Source: Paracoccus chinensis
GTDB lineage: Bacteria > Pseudomonadota > Alphaproteobacteria > Rhodobacterales > Rhodobacteraceae
Assembly (NCBI RefSeq): GCF_900102885.1
Contig: NZ_FNGE01000007.1
Span: 62,001 to 126,000, forward strand
Direction of reading: 5' to 3'
Length of the DNA: 64,000 bases
Both the position numbers and the translations under genes were made by a program. The number at the start of each line of letters is the position of its first letter. The first letter of the stretch is position 1. Positions 36,025 through 45,989 of the stretch are shown piece by piece. The notes beneath the pieces were generated by a model. It ran no database searches and was not told the origin of the DNA. It saw nothing but the letters and a program-made list of their open reading frames with translations.

Positions 36025-37452
36025 ATGTGGGCGGACGTGCCGATCATCCTCCATGCCGCGGCGGCCTTGTCCGTGTCGGCCCGGGTGCTGATGCGGCCCC
36101 GGCTGGAACCTCCGGTCAGGCTGGCCTGGGTGCTGATGATCGTCGTGGTGCCGCTTGTGGGCATCGCGGCCTATGTCCTGTTCGGGGAGATCCGCCTGCG
36201 CCGGGGCTACCTCCAGACGCGGCGTCACGTGCGCGAACGGCTGAGCGGGCGCTGGCGGCGCGGGCCCCACGACCTGACCGCCCTGCCCGGCCAAGCCAGG
36301 CCTGTGCTGCAGTCGGGCCGCGCGGTGGGCGGCTTTTCGGCGGTCGAGGGCAACGAGCTGCATCTTCTGCCCGAGGACGACAGCGCCATCGAGGCGATCG
36401 CAGCCGAGGTCGAGGCCGCCCGCGATCACGCGCATCTGCTGTTTTACATCTGGCTGCCCGACCGTTCGGGTGCCCGCGTGGCCGAGGCCTGCATCCGCGC
36501 GGCCCGGCGCGGCGTCGCGGTGCGTGTGATCGTGGACGCGGTCGGCTCGCGCCTGCTGCTGCGGTCGGACCACTGGGTGCGGATGAAGGCCGCGGGGGTG
36601 GAATGCCGGGCGGCCTATCCGGTGGTCTATCCCTTCCTGCAGGTACTGTTCCAGCGCATCGACCTGCGCAATCACCGCAAGATCGTGGTGATCGACAATG
36701 CCGTGGCCTTCACCGGCAGCCGCAACTGCGCCGACATGGCCTTTGCCATCAAGCCGCGCTTCGCCCCCTGGATCGACATCCTCGTGCGGATCGAGGGGCC
36801 GGTCGTGCGCCAGATGCAGACGGCCTTCCTGGCCGACTGGATGAGCTACACGGGCCAGGACCTCAGCCACCTGCTGGACGGCGCGGGGGCCCGCGCGCAT
36901 CCGGGCGCGATCGCGCAGGTGATCGCCACCGGCCCCGACCGGCGGCAGGCGTCGATGTCGGACACCATCACGACGCTGATCCATTCGGCGCGCGACCGGC
37001 TGACGATCACCACGCCCTATTACGTCCCCGAGCAGCCGCTGGATGCCGCCATCCGCACCGTCGCCCGGCGCGGCGTGCGGGTCACGCTGATCCTGCCCGA
37101 ACGGAACGATTCGCTGTTCGTCAACGCCACCAGCGAGGGGCTGTGGCACGGGCTTCTGTCCTCGGGCGTCGAGATGCGGCTGTTCCGGGGCGGGCTGATC
37201 CATTCCAAGATCATCACCGTGGACGGCAGCATGGCGATGCTGGGCAGCGCCAACCTCGACCGCCGCAGCTTCGAGCTGAACTACGAACTGAACCTGATGG
37301 TCGTGGACGAGACCCTGACCACTGAGATGGACGAGCGCCAGCGCAGCTATGTCGCCCGGTCGCGCCTGCTGACGCTGGCCGAGGTGCGCCGCTGGCCTTG
37401 GTGGCGGCGGCTGCGCAACAACATCCTGGCGCTGGCCGCGCCGCTGCTCTGA
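36025..37452 (+). CDS. cls: Cardiolipin synthase (phospholipase D superfamily)
   Basis: Joins two phosphatidylglycerol molecules to cardiolipin at the inner membrane. N-terminal membrane segments at about 5-21 and 32-54, then two HKD motifs: [19 protein letters not shown] near 216 and [20 protein letters not shown] near 392. Start at ATG of [10 protein letters not shown], 475 residues. Divergent from accD with a 91-bp gap. Confidence 0.92.
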   Translation: MWADVPIILHAAAALSVSARVLMRPRLEPPVRLAWVLMIVVVPLVGIAAYVLFGEIRLRRGYLQTRRHVRERLSGRWRRGPHDLTALPGQARPVLQSGRAVGGFSAVEGNELHLLPEDDSAIEAIAAEVEAARDHAHLLFYIWLPDRSGARVAEACIRAARRGVAVRVIVDAVGSRLLLRSDHWVRMKAAGVECRAAYPVVYPFLQVLFQRIDLRNHRKIVVIDNAVAFTGSRNCADMAFAIKPRFAPWIDILVRIEGPVVRQMQTAFLADWMSYTGQDLSHLLDGAGARAHPGAIAQVIATGPDRRQASMSDTITTLIHSARDRLTITTPYYVPEQPLDAAIRTVARRGVRVTLILPERNDSLFVNATSEGLWHGLLSSGVEMRLFRGGLIHSKIITVDGSMAMLGSANLDRRSFELNYELNLMVVDETLTTEMDERQRSYVARSRLLTLAEVRRWPWWRRLRNNILALAAPLL

Positions 37453-37491
37453 CGGCTGGAACATCACTCCTGCGGGTGGCACAGGGCAGGC

Positions 37492-38175
37492 ATGAGACAC
37501 GACCTGCCACCTGACAGCTTCCGCGCCGGGCTGCGCGCGGCGATCCCCATCGCCATCGGCTACCTTCCCGCGGCCTTCGCCTTCGGCGCCGCCGCGACCG
37601 GCATCGGCTTTGGCGTGGCCGAGGTCGGCGCCATGTCGGCAATCGTCTTTTCCGGCGCAAACCAGGCCTTCCTGCTGGCCGCGATCCCGGCGGGAATGGC
37701 CATCCCCCTGATGATCCTGCTGACCGGCGCGGCAAGCCTGCGGCACTTGCTTTACGGCCTTGTGCTGCGCAGCCGCATCGCCGCGGATCGCACCCGGCGC
37801 GCGGTCTTCGCCCTCGGCCTGACCGACGAGGTCTTCGCCACCGCATTGGCAGCAACCGCCAACGGCTGGCGGCCCGGCGGGCGCTGGCTGATCGCCGTGG
37901 CCCTGACCGCATGGGCCGCATGGACCGGCGGCAGCATCATCGGCGCGGCTGCAGGGGACGCGCTGCGCCAGATGAGCGAATCGGCCGCCGCCGCCATGGG
38001 CTTTGCCCTGCCCGCGCTGTTCATCGGACTGATGCTCGGCTCGATCCGGCGCGAGGTCGCGGTACCCGTGGCGCTGGCCGCCGCCATTGCCGCGCTGGCG
38101 GTGCTGACCGGCCACGACAAGCTGGCGATCCCCGGCGGCGCGCTCGCCTGCCTTTCCGCGCGGTGGTTCCGATGA
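37492..38175 (+). CDS. AzlC-family branched-chain amino acid exporter subunit
   Basis: Large membrane subunit of AzlCD-type exporters for branched-chain amino acids or analogues. 227 residues with multiple membrane helices; the family start FRAGLRAAIPIAIGYLPAAF and SGANQAFLLAAIPAGMAI are visible, with LRHLLYGLVL further on. Partner azlD overlaps its stop by four bases. Lying before ilvD, a link to branched-chain amino acid balance is plausible. Confidence 0.9.
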   Translation: MRHDLPPDSFRAGLRAAIPIAIGYLPAAFAFGAAATGIGFGVAEVGAMSAIVFSGANQAFLLAAIPAGMAIPLMILLTGAASLRHLLYGLVLRSRIAADRTRRAVFALGLTDEVFATALAATANGWRPGGRWLIAVALTAWAAWTGGSIIGAAAGDALRQMSESAAAAMGFALPALFIGLMLGSIRREVAVPVALAAAIAALAVLTGHDKLAIPGGALACLSARWFR

Positions 38176-38489
38176 CCGGGGCGCTCTGGGCAGCCTTCGT
38201 CGTGATCGGGGCGGTGACCTATCTCACCCGCGCCCTGCCCCTGCTGCGCGACCGCCGCCCAGGCGCGCCCGACGCGCCGCCGCCCGCATGGCTCGACGCA
38301 CTGGGGCCCTGCATCCTCGCCGCCATCGCAGTCGCGGTGCTGCTGCCCGAGGCAAGGGCGGCAGTCGCCAGTGGCAGCCTGCGCCCCTTCGCGCTGGGCG
38401 CCCTTGCCGCCGCGGCGGCGATGCTGTGGCGGCGGGACGCGGGGCTTGCCACGGTTGCGGGCGTTCTCGCCTACTGGTTGTCGATCTGA
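38172..38489 (+). CDS. AzlD-domain small subunit of branched-chain amino acid exporter
   Basis: 105-residue membrane partner of AzlC, with about three or four helices; the N-terminus [20 protein letters not shown] is the family hallmark. The ATG overlaps the azlC stop (ATGA), as usual for this pair. Identity depends on the pair plus this motif. Confidence 0.88.
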   Translation: MTGALWAAFVVIGAVTYLTRALPLLRDRRPGAPDAPPPAWLDALGPCILAAIAVAVLLPEARAAVASGSLRPFALGALAAAAAMLWRRDAGLATVAGVLAYWLSI

Positions 38490-38556
38490 ACGCCCCTTGC
38501 CCTTGCCCGCCCTGCCGCGCGCGACTATTCCCGGACGCAAGCCAAGGGGGATAGCC

Positions 38557-40290
38557 ATGCACAACACGCGCTTCGACAAGTCGAAACTGCCCAGCCGTCA
38601 CGTGACCGAGGGGCCCGCGCGTGCCGCGCATCGCAGCTATCTCTACGCGATGGGCCTGTCCGAAGAGGAAATCCACCAACCCCTCGTCGGCGTCGCCACC
38701 TGCTGGAACGAGGCCGCGCCCTGCAACATCTCGCTGAACCGCCAGGCGCAGTCGGTGAAGATGGGCGTCAAGAAGGGCGGCGGCACGCCCCGCGAGTTCA
38801 CCACCATCACCGTGACCGATGGCATCGCCATGGGGCACGAGGGGATGCGGTCTTCGCTCGCCTCGCGCGACGCCATCGCGGACACGGTCGAACTGACCAT
38901 GCGCGGGCACTGCTATGACGCGCTGGTTGGCCTTGCAGGCTGTGACAAGTCCCTGCCGGGGATGATGATGGCGATGGTGCGCCTGAACGTGCCCTCGGTC
39001 TTCATCTACGGCGGCTCGATCCTGCCCGGCCGCTACCAGGGCCGCGACATCACCGTGCAGGACATGTTCGAGGCGGCGGGCAAGCACGCAGCCGGGCTGA
39101 TCTCGGACGCGGAACTGGACATCATGGAGCGGGTCGCCTGTCCCTCCTCGGGTGCCTGCGGCGCGCAATACACCGCCAACACCATGGCCTGCGTGTCCGA
39201 GGCGATCGGTCTGGCGCTGCTGAACTCCTCGGGCGCGCCCGCGCCTTACGAATCCCGCGACCAGTTCTGCGACGCCTCGGGCGTGGCGGTCATGAACCTG
39301 ATCGAGAAGAACATCCGCGCCCGCGACATCGTCACCCGCAAGTCGCTGGAAAACGCGGCTCGCGTCGTCGCCTGCACGGGCGGATCGACCAACGGCGGCC
39401 TGCACCTGCCCGCCATCGCCCATGAGGCGGGGATCGACTTCGACCTGTTCGACGTTTGCGACATTTTCCACGACACCCCCTATTTCGTGAACCTGCGTCC
39501 GGGCGGCGAATATGTGGCGAAGGACCTCTACGAGGTCGGCGGCATCCCGGTCGTGATGAAGGAACTGGCCAGGGCGGGCCTGCTGCATCTCGACTGCATC
39601 ACCGCCTCGGGCCGCACCTTGGGCGAGGAGCTGGAGGAGATCCGGGGCGAGCCCGACGGCAAGGTCATCCACCCCGTCGCCACGCCGCTGACCAAGACCG
39701 GCGGCGTCGTGGGGCTCAAGGGCAACCTCGCCCCCGACGGCGCCATCGTGAAGGTCGCGGGCATGAGCGAGGCCGAGCAGGTCTTCACCGGCCCCGCCCG
39801 CGTCTTCGAATGCGAGGAGGACGCCTTTGCCGCCGTCCAGGCCCGCACCTACAAGGAAGGCGAGGTCATCGTGATCCGCAACGAAGGGCCGGCAGGCGGC
39901 CCGGGCATGCGCGAGATGCTGGCGACCACCGCCGCGCTGTCCGGACAGGGCATGGGCAAGAAGGTCGCGCTGATCACCGACGGGCGCTTCTCGGGCGCGA
40001 CGCGCGGCTTCTGCGTGGGCCATGTCGGCCCCGAGGCCGCGCATGGCGGCCCCATCGCGCTGGTCCGTGACGGCGACATGATCACGCTGAACGCCATCGA
40101 GGGCACGATCTCGGTCGACCTGTCGGACGAGGAACTCGCCCGCCGCAAGGCCGAATGGGCCGGGCCGCGCAACACCGACTATGCCTCCGGCGCGTTGTGG
40201 AAATACGCCAGGCTCGTGGGCTCGGCGCGTTATGGCGCGGTCACCCATCCGGGGGCGCAGGCGGAAACCCATATCTACATGGACCAGTGA
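38557..40290 (+). CDS. ilvD: Dihydroxy-acid dehydratase
   Basis: Third enzyme of isoleucine/valine synthesis, an Fe-S dehydratase. Cluster cysteines are in [12 protein letters not shown] (near 129) and [19 protein letters not shown] (near 195-202); further motifs are [15 protein letters not shown] [14 protein letters not shown] and [20 protein letters not shown]. 577 residues. AGGGGGATAGCC precedes the ATG of [13 protein letters not shown]. Sixteen bases separate it from the DUF6478 gene. Confidence 0.96.
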   Translation: MHNTRFDKSKLPSRHVTEGPARAAHRSYLYAMGLSEEEIHQPLVGVATCWNEAAPCNISLNRQAQSVKMGVKKGGGTPREFTTITVTDGIAMGHEGMRSSLASRDAIADTVELTMRGHCYDALVGLAGCDKSLPGMMMAMVRLNVPSVFIYGGSILPGRYQGRDITVQDMFEAAGKHAAGLISDAELDIMERVACPSSGACGAQYTANTMACVSEAIGLALLNSSGAPAPYESRDQFCDASGVAVMNLIEKNIRARDIVTRKSLENAARVVACTGGSTNGGLHLPAIAHEAGIDFDLFDVCDIFHDTPYFVNLRPGGEYVAKDLYEVGGIPVVMKELARAGLLHLDCITASGRTLGEELEEIRGEPDGKVIHPVATPLTKTGGVVGLKGNLAPDGAIVKVAGMSEAEQVFTGPARVFECEEDAFAAVQARTYKEGEVIVIRNEGPAGGPGMREMLATTAALSGQGMGKKVALITDGRFSGATRGFCVGHVGPEAAHGGPIALVRDGDMITLNAIEGTISVDLSDEELARRKAEWAGPRNTDYASGALWKYARLVGSARYGAVTHPGAQAETHIYMDQ

Positions 40291-40306
40291 CGGCAGAGGG
40301 TCCGGC

Positions 40307-41092
40307 ATGGCGTTTCGTCCGCGTAGGTGGGTGGCAAACCGGGTGCGGCGCCGAGCGGCCGCGCAATGGTCCGAAATGGCGGCGGATACCGGCAGCCTGA
40401 GCCGCCACGCCCTCCGCTCGCTTCAGGCCGAGGGGCAGGAATTGCGCCGCAGTCTCGACCGCTTCCTGTCGCGGGCGCAACTGCGGCTGGACGGGGCGGC
40501 GCGCTCCGCCGACGTGCTGAACCTGCCCGCCGGCACCGACTGGCGCTGGCGGCCCTCGTTCCTGTCGTCCCGGATCGCGCCCACGGGCATCGCGGCCCCC
40601 GCCAGCGGCGAGGGCCTGGGCGAGGAAGCCGCCGTCTGGCACGACTGCTCGGCCCGGGCGCTGATCCTGCGCCAGATCCCCAACCGCAGCGCGGCGGACC
40701 TTGCCCCCTACGGGCTGCAGCTGGAAACGCTGGGCTTCACGGGCAGCTACCTTTCGGTGGCGATCAACCTGCCCCCGGAAAGCCTGGACGGGCTGACCCG
40801 GTCCCATATCGTCCGGCTGGACGCCACGCTGGGCGTCGAGCGCCCCATGAGCATCTATGCCCGGCTGAACGTCGGCCACGGCCCCAACACCGACGACCTG
40901 CTGCGCCACTTGGGCGACCTGGTGCCGGGGATGTCAACGACGCGGGTGATCGAATTCGACCTGCATTATCTCGACATCAACGAACGGCGGCTCGAGCGGA
41001 TGTGGCTCGACCTGATCTTCGAGGCGCCGCAGATGAACTCGGTCCGCATCCGCGACCTGTTCCTGTCGCGCCACCTGCGCGCGGATGTATAG
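40307..41092 (+). CDS. DUF6478 family protein
   Basis: 261 residues of a Rhodobacterales-restricted family without known role. Recognisable blocks: DWRWRPSFLSSRIAPTG, HDCSARALILRQIPNR, LEFTGSYLS-like LGFTGSYLSVAINLPPES, YARLNVGHGPNTDDLLRHL and WLDLIFEAPQMNSVRIRDL. The N-terminus is basic. No signal peptide or membrane span. It is followed by another uncharacterised gene after eight bases; both follow ilvD and may be co-transcribed. Confidence 0.8.
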   Translation: MAFRPRRWVANRVRRRAAAQWSEMAADTGSLSRHALRSLQAEGQELRRSLDRFLSRAQLRLDGAARSADVLNLPAGTDWRWRPSFLSSRIAPTGIAAPASGEGLGEEAAVWHDCSARALILRQIPNRSAADLAPYGLQLETLGFTGSYLSVAINLPPESLDGLTRSHIVRLDATLGVERPMSIYARLNVGHGPNTDDLLRHLGDLVPGMSTTRVIEFDLHYLDINERRLERMWLDLIFEAPQMNSVRIRDLFLSRHLRADV

Positions 41093-41100
41093 AGGGTGAG

Positions 41101-41484
41101 ATGATCGGGAATTTCGCTTCGCTGGGCCTGAAGGGCGGCGTCTGGGAAGGCGCGCTGCACATCGACGAGGCGCCCGCCCGGATTGCCCTGACCCTGAGCG
41201 GCCGCACCGTCGGGCTGGCCGAGGTCGAGCCCGAGGGCGAGGGCCTGTGGCGCATCCGCGCGCGCGTTCCGGCCGAGACCTTGGCCGAGGGGATGCAGAC
41301 CTACATGCTGATCGCCGACGACGGCGAGGGGCTGGAGGCGCCACGGCCCGGCGCGCGGCGCGTCGGCTACCTGCCCCTGCTGGCCGGCGAGGGACTGGAC
41401 GGCGACCTGCGGGCCGAAATCGACCTGCTGCGGGCCGAGCTGGACCTGCTCAAGCGCGAGTTCCGGCGGCTGGCGACCGACTGA
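41101..41484 (+). CDS. Uncharacterised protein paired with DUF6478 gene
   Basis: 127 residues, no recognised family. The N-terminal 90 residues are beta-rich (LKGGVWEGALHIDEAPARI, GLWRIRARVPAETLAEGMQ), and the last 35 form an acidic/basic heptad helix (LRAEIDLLRAELDLLKREF) that may be a short coiled coil. GAGGGTGAG lies before the ATG, eight bases after the DUF6478 stop. Context suggests a functional pair. Confidence 0.65.
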   Translation: MIGNFASLGLKGGVWEGALHIDEAPARIALTLSGRTVGLAEVEPEGEGLWRIRARVPAETLAEGMQTYMLIADDGEGLEAPRPGARRVGYLPLLAGEGLDGDLRAEIDLLRAELDLLKREFRRLATD

Positions 41485-41488
41485 ACGC

Positions 41489-42202
41489 TCAGTCCCGCCG
41501 CCAATAGGCATAAGCGCCCACCTGGGCGAAGCCCAGCCGCTCATACATCACGCGCGCGGGCGCGTTCGCCGCCGTCACCGCCAGCGCCAGCTCCTGCGCC
41601 CCGTGCTCCAGTCCGAAACGGGCGGCGCGCCGGACCATCCAGGTCCCCAGCCCCCGGCCCCGCGATTCCGGCAGCACCGCCAGCGCGTGCAGCATGGCAT
41701 ATCGCCCATGCACCGCGACAAAACCCACGCCCGCCGCGCGGTCCCTGGTGCGCCCGAGGATCGCGGCCTTGGGATGCCCGGCGCGATCGATGATCGCCTG
41801 CCTTTCGGGACCGATGCCGGTCTGCGCCCACAAGTCGCGCTGGATCGCCAGCGGAGGCCAGCAGTCCATCGCCGTGACGGGCGGGATCGGCGGCTCGGCC
41901 AGGGAGGCCAGCGGCGCAGAGAGAACAAGCGTCGGATCAAGTTCCCGGTAGCCGCGCGCCGCCAGCACCTCGGCTAGGACGCGGTCCCCGGCGTCCACCG
42001 AGAACAGCAGCGGCTGCCCCCAAGCATGGTGCCGGGCCTCGGCTGCGGCGATGGCGGCCTCGGACCAGTCCGCCACGGCACGGGCGGCGCTGACGCGGCC
42101 GCCTCCGCCCTCGCCGCGCGCGACCACGAAGGCCCCCTCGCGCGCGTATTCAGCGGCAGGCCATGTAGCCGTCCAGGCCGCCTCGAACTCGGGCGAGATC
42201 AA
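41489..42202 (-). CDS. GNAT family N-acetyltransferase
   Basis: 237 residues with the acetyl-CoA-binding motif PESRGRGLGTWMVRRAARFG and the C-terminal VMYERLGFAQVGAYAYW characteristic of GNAT enzymes; the N-terminal half may be a degenerate second GNAT fold. Substrate unknown. The start appears to be TTG overlapping the CinA stop (TTGA), implying coupling. No ATG occurs in the first 100 codons. Confidence 0.82.
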   Translation of the reverse strand: MISPEFEAAWTATWPAAEYAREGAFVVARGEGGGGRVSAARAVADWSEAAIAAAEARHHAWGQPLLFSVDAGDRVLAEVLAARGYRELDPTLVLSAPLASLAEPPIPPVTAMDCWPPLAIQRDLWAQTGIGPERQAIIDRAGHPKAAILGRTRDRAAGVGFVAVHGRYAMLHALAVLPESRGRGLGTWMVRRAARFGLEHGAQELALAVTAANAPARVMYERLGFAQVGAYAYWRRD

Positions 42203-42939
42203 AGGGCCAGCCGTGCGACCAGTGCGGCGCGGGCCTGCGCCACCTCCTCGGCGTCGAGGCCCCGGATCACCAGGTTCGTGCCGTAGCGCCCTTCCTCGGT
42301 GAAGGGGTAGCTGCCCAGCGACAGCCGGGGATAGCTGCGCGCGACCTCTCGCAAGCCGTCGGCAATCTCGGACTCCGGGCGCTCGGCCCGGATCGTTTCC
42401 GACACGGGCGGACGGCCGGGGGTCAGGCGGGGCAGCAGTGCCTCGACCATGCTGCGGAAGACGGACGGCACCCCCGCCATGACATGCAGCCCCCCGATCG
42501 AAAAGCCAGGCGCGGCCGATTCGGCGTTCTCGATCAGCGAGGCGCCCACGGGGATGCGGGCCATGCGCAGGCGGCTTTCGGTGACGGGAGTGCCAAGGCG
42601 GTTCCAGCGCTCCTCCATCACGCGCTTCGCCTCGGCGTTGATCTCCAGCGGCACGCCATAGGCGTCGGCGACCGCGTCGGCGGTGATGTCGTCATGGGTC
42701 GGCCCGATCCCGCCCGAGCTGAAGACCATGTCCCAAGCGCCGCCCAGATGCCGGTCCAGCGCCCGGATCGCGGCCACGATCGCCTCGTGGTCGTCGGCCA
42801 CCACGCGGATTTCGCGCAGGTCGATGCCCACCGCGTTCAGGATGCCGGCCAGGTGATGGGCATTGGCGTCGCGGGTGCGGCCGGACAGGATCTCGTCCCC
42901 GATCAGCAGGATGGCGGCGGTGGGATTGTCGGACTGCAT
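42199..42939 (-). CDS. CinA N-terminal-type molybdopterin-binding protein
   Basis: Competence/damage-inducible protein A family, MoCF-type domain only, without the C-terminal NMN deamidase domain. Seen: AAILLIGDEILSGRTRDANA, FSSGGIGPTHDDITADAVA and MAGVPSVFRSMVEALLP. I use the ATG of MQSDNPTAAIL (246 residues); an ATG nine codons upstream is possible. Role unclear; related to nucleotide-pyrophosphatase activity in CinA proteins. Confidence 0.85.
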   Translation of the reverse strand: MQSDNPTAAILLIGDEILSGRTRDANAHHLAGILNAVGIDLREIRVVADDHEAIVAAIRALDRHLGGAWDMVFSSGGIGPTHDDITADAVADAYGVPLEINAEAKRVMEERWNRLGTPVTESRLRMARIPVGASLIENAESAAPGFSIGGLHVMAGVPSVFRSMVEALLPRLTPGRPPVSETIRAERPESEIADGLREVARSYPRLSLGSYPFTEEGRYGTNLVIRGLDAEEVAQARAALVARLAL

Positions 42940-43038
42940 GGGGCTGCCTTTCTGTTCGGGCGCCATATTGCCAGCGCGCGGGACTGGAACAAGTGGCCTT
43001 CCGGGACTATCTGGCAAGTCAAGCGAAAGGACTGCCCG

Positions 43039-43839
43039 ATGAACGAAGCCCGCGTCACCCCCGAGGGAATCCGCATCCACGCCCGCGAGGACTTCGAGGG
43101 CATGCATGCCGCCGGCCGCCTGACCGCCCGGATCCTGGACGAGGTCGGCGAACGCGTCTTCCCGGGCACCACCACGGGCGAGATCGACGATTTCATCCGC
43201 ACCCGGGTCGAGGAACTGGGCGCGACCAGCGCCACCATCGGTTATCGCGGCTACCAGCACGCAAGCTGCATCAGCGTGAACCACGTCGTCTGCCACGGCA
43301 TCCCCGGCGAGAAGCGGCTGGTCGATGGCGACATCCTGAACATCGACGTGACGGTGATCTTGGACGGCTGGTTCGGCGATTCCAGCCGCATGTATGTCGC
43401 GGGCACGCCCTCGGTGAAGGCGCGGCGGCTGATCCAGGTGACCCATGACGCGCTGATGAAGGGGATCGAGGCCGTGCGTCCCGGCGCGACCTTCGGCGAC
43501 ATCGGCGCGGCGATCCAGACCTATGCGGAAGGGCACCGCATGTCGGTCGTGCGCGACTTCTGCGGCCATGGCATCGGGCGCGTCTTCCACGCGCCGCCGA
43601 ACGTCCTGCACTTCGGCCGCCCCGGCAAGGGCCCGAAGCTGGAGGAAGGGATGTTCTTCACCATCGAGCCCATGATCAACCTCGGCCGTCCCGAGACCAA
43701 GGTTCTCGCCGACGACTGGACCGCCGTGACCCGCGACAAGTCCCTGTCGGCGCAATTCGAGCATGCCGTGGGCGTGACCGCGGACGGCTGCGAGATCTTC
43801 ACCCTCTCGCCCGCAGGCAAGTATTTCCCCGCGATCTGA
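43039..43839 (+). CDS. map: Type I methionine aminopeptidase
   Basis: Removes N-terminal methionine from new proteins. All five metal ligands are present: Asp103, Asp114, His177, Glu210 and Glu241, plus catalytic His82 in NHVVCHG. 266 residues. GCGAAAGGA precedes the ATG of MNEARVTPEG. Divergent from the CinA-type gene by 99 bases. Confidence 0.96.
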   Translation: MNEARVTPEGIRIHAREDFEGMHAAGRLTARILDEVGERVFPGTTTGEIDDFIRTRVEELGATSATIGYRGYQHASCISVNHVVCHGIPGEKRLVDGDILNIDVTVILDGWFGDSSRMYVAGTPSVKARRLIQVTHDALMKGIEAVRPGATFGDIGAAIQTYAEGHRMSVVRDFCGHGIGRVFHAPPNVLHFGRPGKGPKLEEGMFFTIEPMINLGRPETKVLADDWTAVTRDKSLSAQFEHAVGVTADGCEIFTLSPAGKYFPAI

Positions 43840-43845
43840 GCGCGC

Positions 43846-43992
43846 TCAGCGTCTGGCACCCTTTGCCAGCGCGACCGCGCCCTTGGCCGCAAGCCCGGCC
43901 AGGGTGGTCACGGCCAGCGCCACGGTCTTGCGGTTGCGGATAACAAGGCGCGCGACCTTCAGGCCGGTCTTGATGTTGCGACGATAGGACAT
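43846..43992 (-). CDS. 48-residue basic small protein, function unknown
   Basis: MSYRRNIKTGLKVARLVIRN followed by RKTVALAVTTLAGLAAKGAV and ALAKGARR. Eleven of 48 residues are Lys or Arg, on either side of an Ala/Val/Leu-rich stretch, giving an amphipathic or weakly membrane-active helix. AAAGGAAG lies about seven bases before the ATG. It follows the ABC exporter on the same strand after an 80-base gap containing a GC hairpin. No family recognised. Confidence 0.55.
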   Translation of the reverse strand: MSYRRNIKTGLKVARLVIRNRKTVALAVTTLAGLAAKGAVALAKGARR

Positions 43993-44031
43993 GGCCAGTC
44001 TTCCTTTGGGATGGGACTGGCTCAATGCATC

Positions 44032-44057
44032 CGGCGCGCCGAAGTTTCAGCGCGCCG
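44032..44057. other. GC hairpin between the ABC exporter and the small ORF
   Basis: CGGCGCGC and GCGCGCCG form an 8-bp stem around a 10-base loop. It lies about 15 bases after the exporter stop and could pause or end that transcript, but no T-run follows on the leftward strand. Confidence 0.4.
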
Positions 44058-44072
44058 CTTTGGCCCGAGGCC

Positions 44073-45917
44073 TCACGCCAGGACAGGAGCCGGCGCCTCG
44101 ACCGGCCCGTCGGTGAACTGGAGCCGCGCGAGCCGCGCGTAAAGCCCCCCCTGCGCCACCAACTCCTCATGCGTGCCCTGCTGGACGATGCGGCCCCCTT
44201 CCATCACCACGATCCGGTCGGCCTTCTTCACGGTGGCCAAGCGATGTGCCACGATGATCGTCGTGCGCCCCTGCGCCAGGGCGTCGATGGCGTCCTGCAC
44301 CAGCCGCTCGGACTGGGCGTCCAGCGCGCTGGTCGCCTCGTCCAGCAGCAGGATCGGCGCGTCGCGCAGGATCGCGCGGGCGATGGCGATGCGCTGCTTC
44401 TGGCCGCCCGACAGCATCACCCCACGCTCGCCCAACTGGGTGTCGTAGCCTTCGGGCAGCGACATGATGAAGTCATGGGCATTGGCGGCGCGGGCAGCGG
44501 CCTCGATCTGAGCGTCCGTCGCGCCGGGCTGGCCGAAGCGGATGTTGTCCCGCGCGGTGGTGGCGAAGATCACCGGGTCCTGCGGCACAAGGGCGATGGC
44601 GCGGCGGAAATCGTCGCGGGCCATGTCGCGCAGGTCGATGCCGTCGATGCGGACGCGGCCATGGTCGGGGTCCCAGAAGCGCTGGATCAGCTGCACCACG
44701 GTCGTCTTGCCCGCGCCCGAGGGGCCGACCAGCGCCACCGTCTCGCCTGGGCGGATCGCCAGCGTCACGTCGTCGAGCGCCGAGATGTCGGGGCGGGTCG
44801 GATAGCGGAAGCCCACCGCGTCAAAGTCGATGCGGCCCGCGACCGGACGGGGCAGCGGCACCGGCTTGGCAGGATCGCGCAGCGTGTCCTCGGTCGCCAG
44901 CAGGTCGCCCAGCCGTTCGGTGGCACCGGCGGCGCGCTGAAGCTCACCCCAGATTTCGGACAGCGCCCCCAGCGAGCCTGCGACGAGGACGGCGTAGATG
45001 ACGAACTGCACCAGCTCGCCCACGGTCATGACCTCGGCGCGCACGTCCCGCGCGCCGACCCAGAGGACGCCCACGACGCCCGCGAAGATCAGGAAGATCA
45101 CCAGCGCCGTCATCACCGCGCGGATGCGGATGCGCCGCTCGGCCGAGCCGAAGGCGGTCTCGGTCACGCGGGCGAAGGCGGCGCGGGTGGGCTCCTCGGC
45201 GGTGAAGGCCTGCACGGTCTGGGCGGCCAGCAGCGCTTCCGAGGCCGTGCCCGAGGAACTGGCGATCCAGTCCTGGTTTTCGCGCGACAGCACCCGCAGC
45301 CGGCGGCCCAGCACGATGATGGGCACGATCACCACCGGCACCAGCAGGAACAGAAGGCCCGTCAGCTTGGGCGAGGTGATGAGCAGCATCACCAGCCCGC
45401 CGATCACCACGATCGTCTGGCGCAGCGCCAGCGAGACGGAACTGGAGATCACCGACAGGATCAGCGTGGTGTCGGTGGTGATGCGGCTGATGATCTCGCC
45501 CGTCATCACCCGCTCGAAGAAGGCGGGCGAAAGACCGATCACCCGGTCGAAGACGGCGCGGCGGATGTCGGCCACGACGCGCTCGCCCAGCCGCGTGACC
45601 AGGGCGTAGCGCAGCGCCGTGCCCAGCGCGAGGGCGGCCGCGATGCCGAGGGCGGCAAGGAAATACTGGTCGAGAAGCTTCGCCCCCTGGTCGAAGCCGT
45701 CCACGATGCGGCGGACGGCGATGGGCAGGACCAGGCTGACGGCTGCCGTCGCCAGCAACGCCACCAGCGCCGCCGCCATCATCGCCCGGTAGGGGCGCAG
45801 GAAGGGCCAGAGCGCCCTCAGCGCACCGATGCGGCGGGTGGTCGGGCGGTCGATCGTCGGCTTGGGTTGGCGGGCCAAGGGCTTGCTCCGGCGCTGGGTC
45901 CGGGATGGTGTAGGCAT
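44073..45917 (-). CDS. ABC-type exporter, fused permease and ATPase (MsbA-like)
   Basis: 614 residues: six-helix transmembrane domain at about 35-310, then an ATPase domain with Walker A GPSGAGKTT, signature LSGGQKQRIAIARA and Walker B ILLLDEATSALD, H-loop IVAHRLATV. Half-transporter acting as a homodimer; lipid or drug substrate unresolved. I choose the second ATG (MPTPSRTQRR), preceded by AAGGCGG; a start 12 codons earlier lacks a spaced ribosome binding site. The basic N-tail is unremarkable. Confidence 0.92.
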   Translation of the reverse strand: MPTPSRTQRRSKPLARQPKPTIDRPTTRRIGALRALWPFLRPYRAMMAAALVALLATAAVSLVLPIAVRRIVDGFDQGAKLLDQYFLAALGIAAALALGTALRYALVTRLGERVVADIRRAVFDRVIGLSPAFFERVMTGEIISRITTDTTLILSVISSSVSLALRQTIVVIGGLVMLLITSPKLTGLLFLLVPVVIVPIIVLGRRLRVLSRENQDWIASSSGTASEALLAAQTVQAFTAEEPTRAAFARVTETAFGSAERRIRIRAVMTALVIFLIFAGVVGVLWVGARDVRAEVMTVGELVQFVIYAVLVAGSLGALSEIWGELQRAAGATERLGDLLATEDTLRDPAKPVPLPRPVAGRIDFDAVGFRYPTRPDISALDDVTLAIRPGETVALVGPSGAGKTTVVQLIQRFWDPDHGRVRIDGIDLRDMARDDFRRAIALVPQDPVIFATTARDNIRFGQPGATDAQIEAAARAANAHDFIMSLPEGYDTQLGERGVMLSGGQKQRIAIARAILRDAPILLLDEATSALDAQSERLVQDAIDALAQGRTTIIVAHRLATVKKADRIVVMEGGRIVQQGTHEELVAQGGLYARLARLQFTDGPVEAPAPVLA

Positions 45918-45989
45918 TGGGCCGCCTTGGGGCAACCCGAAGCCCTGCGGCATCCTGCCCTGACGGCCCCCTTGGTGCGGGAAGTTCCC

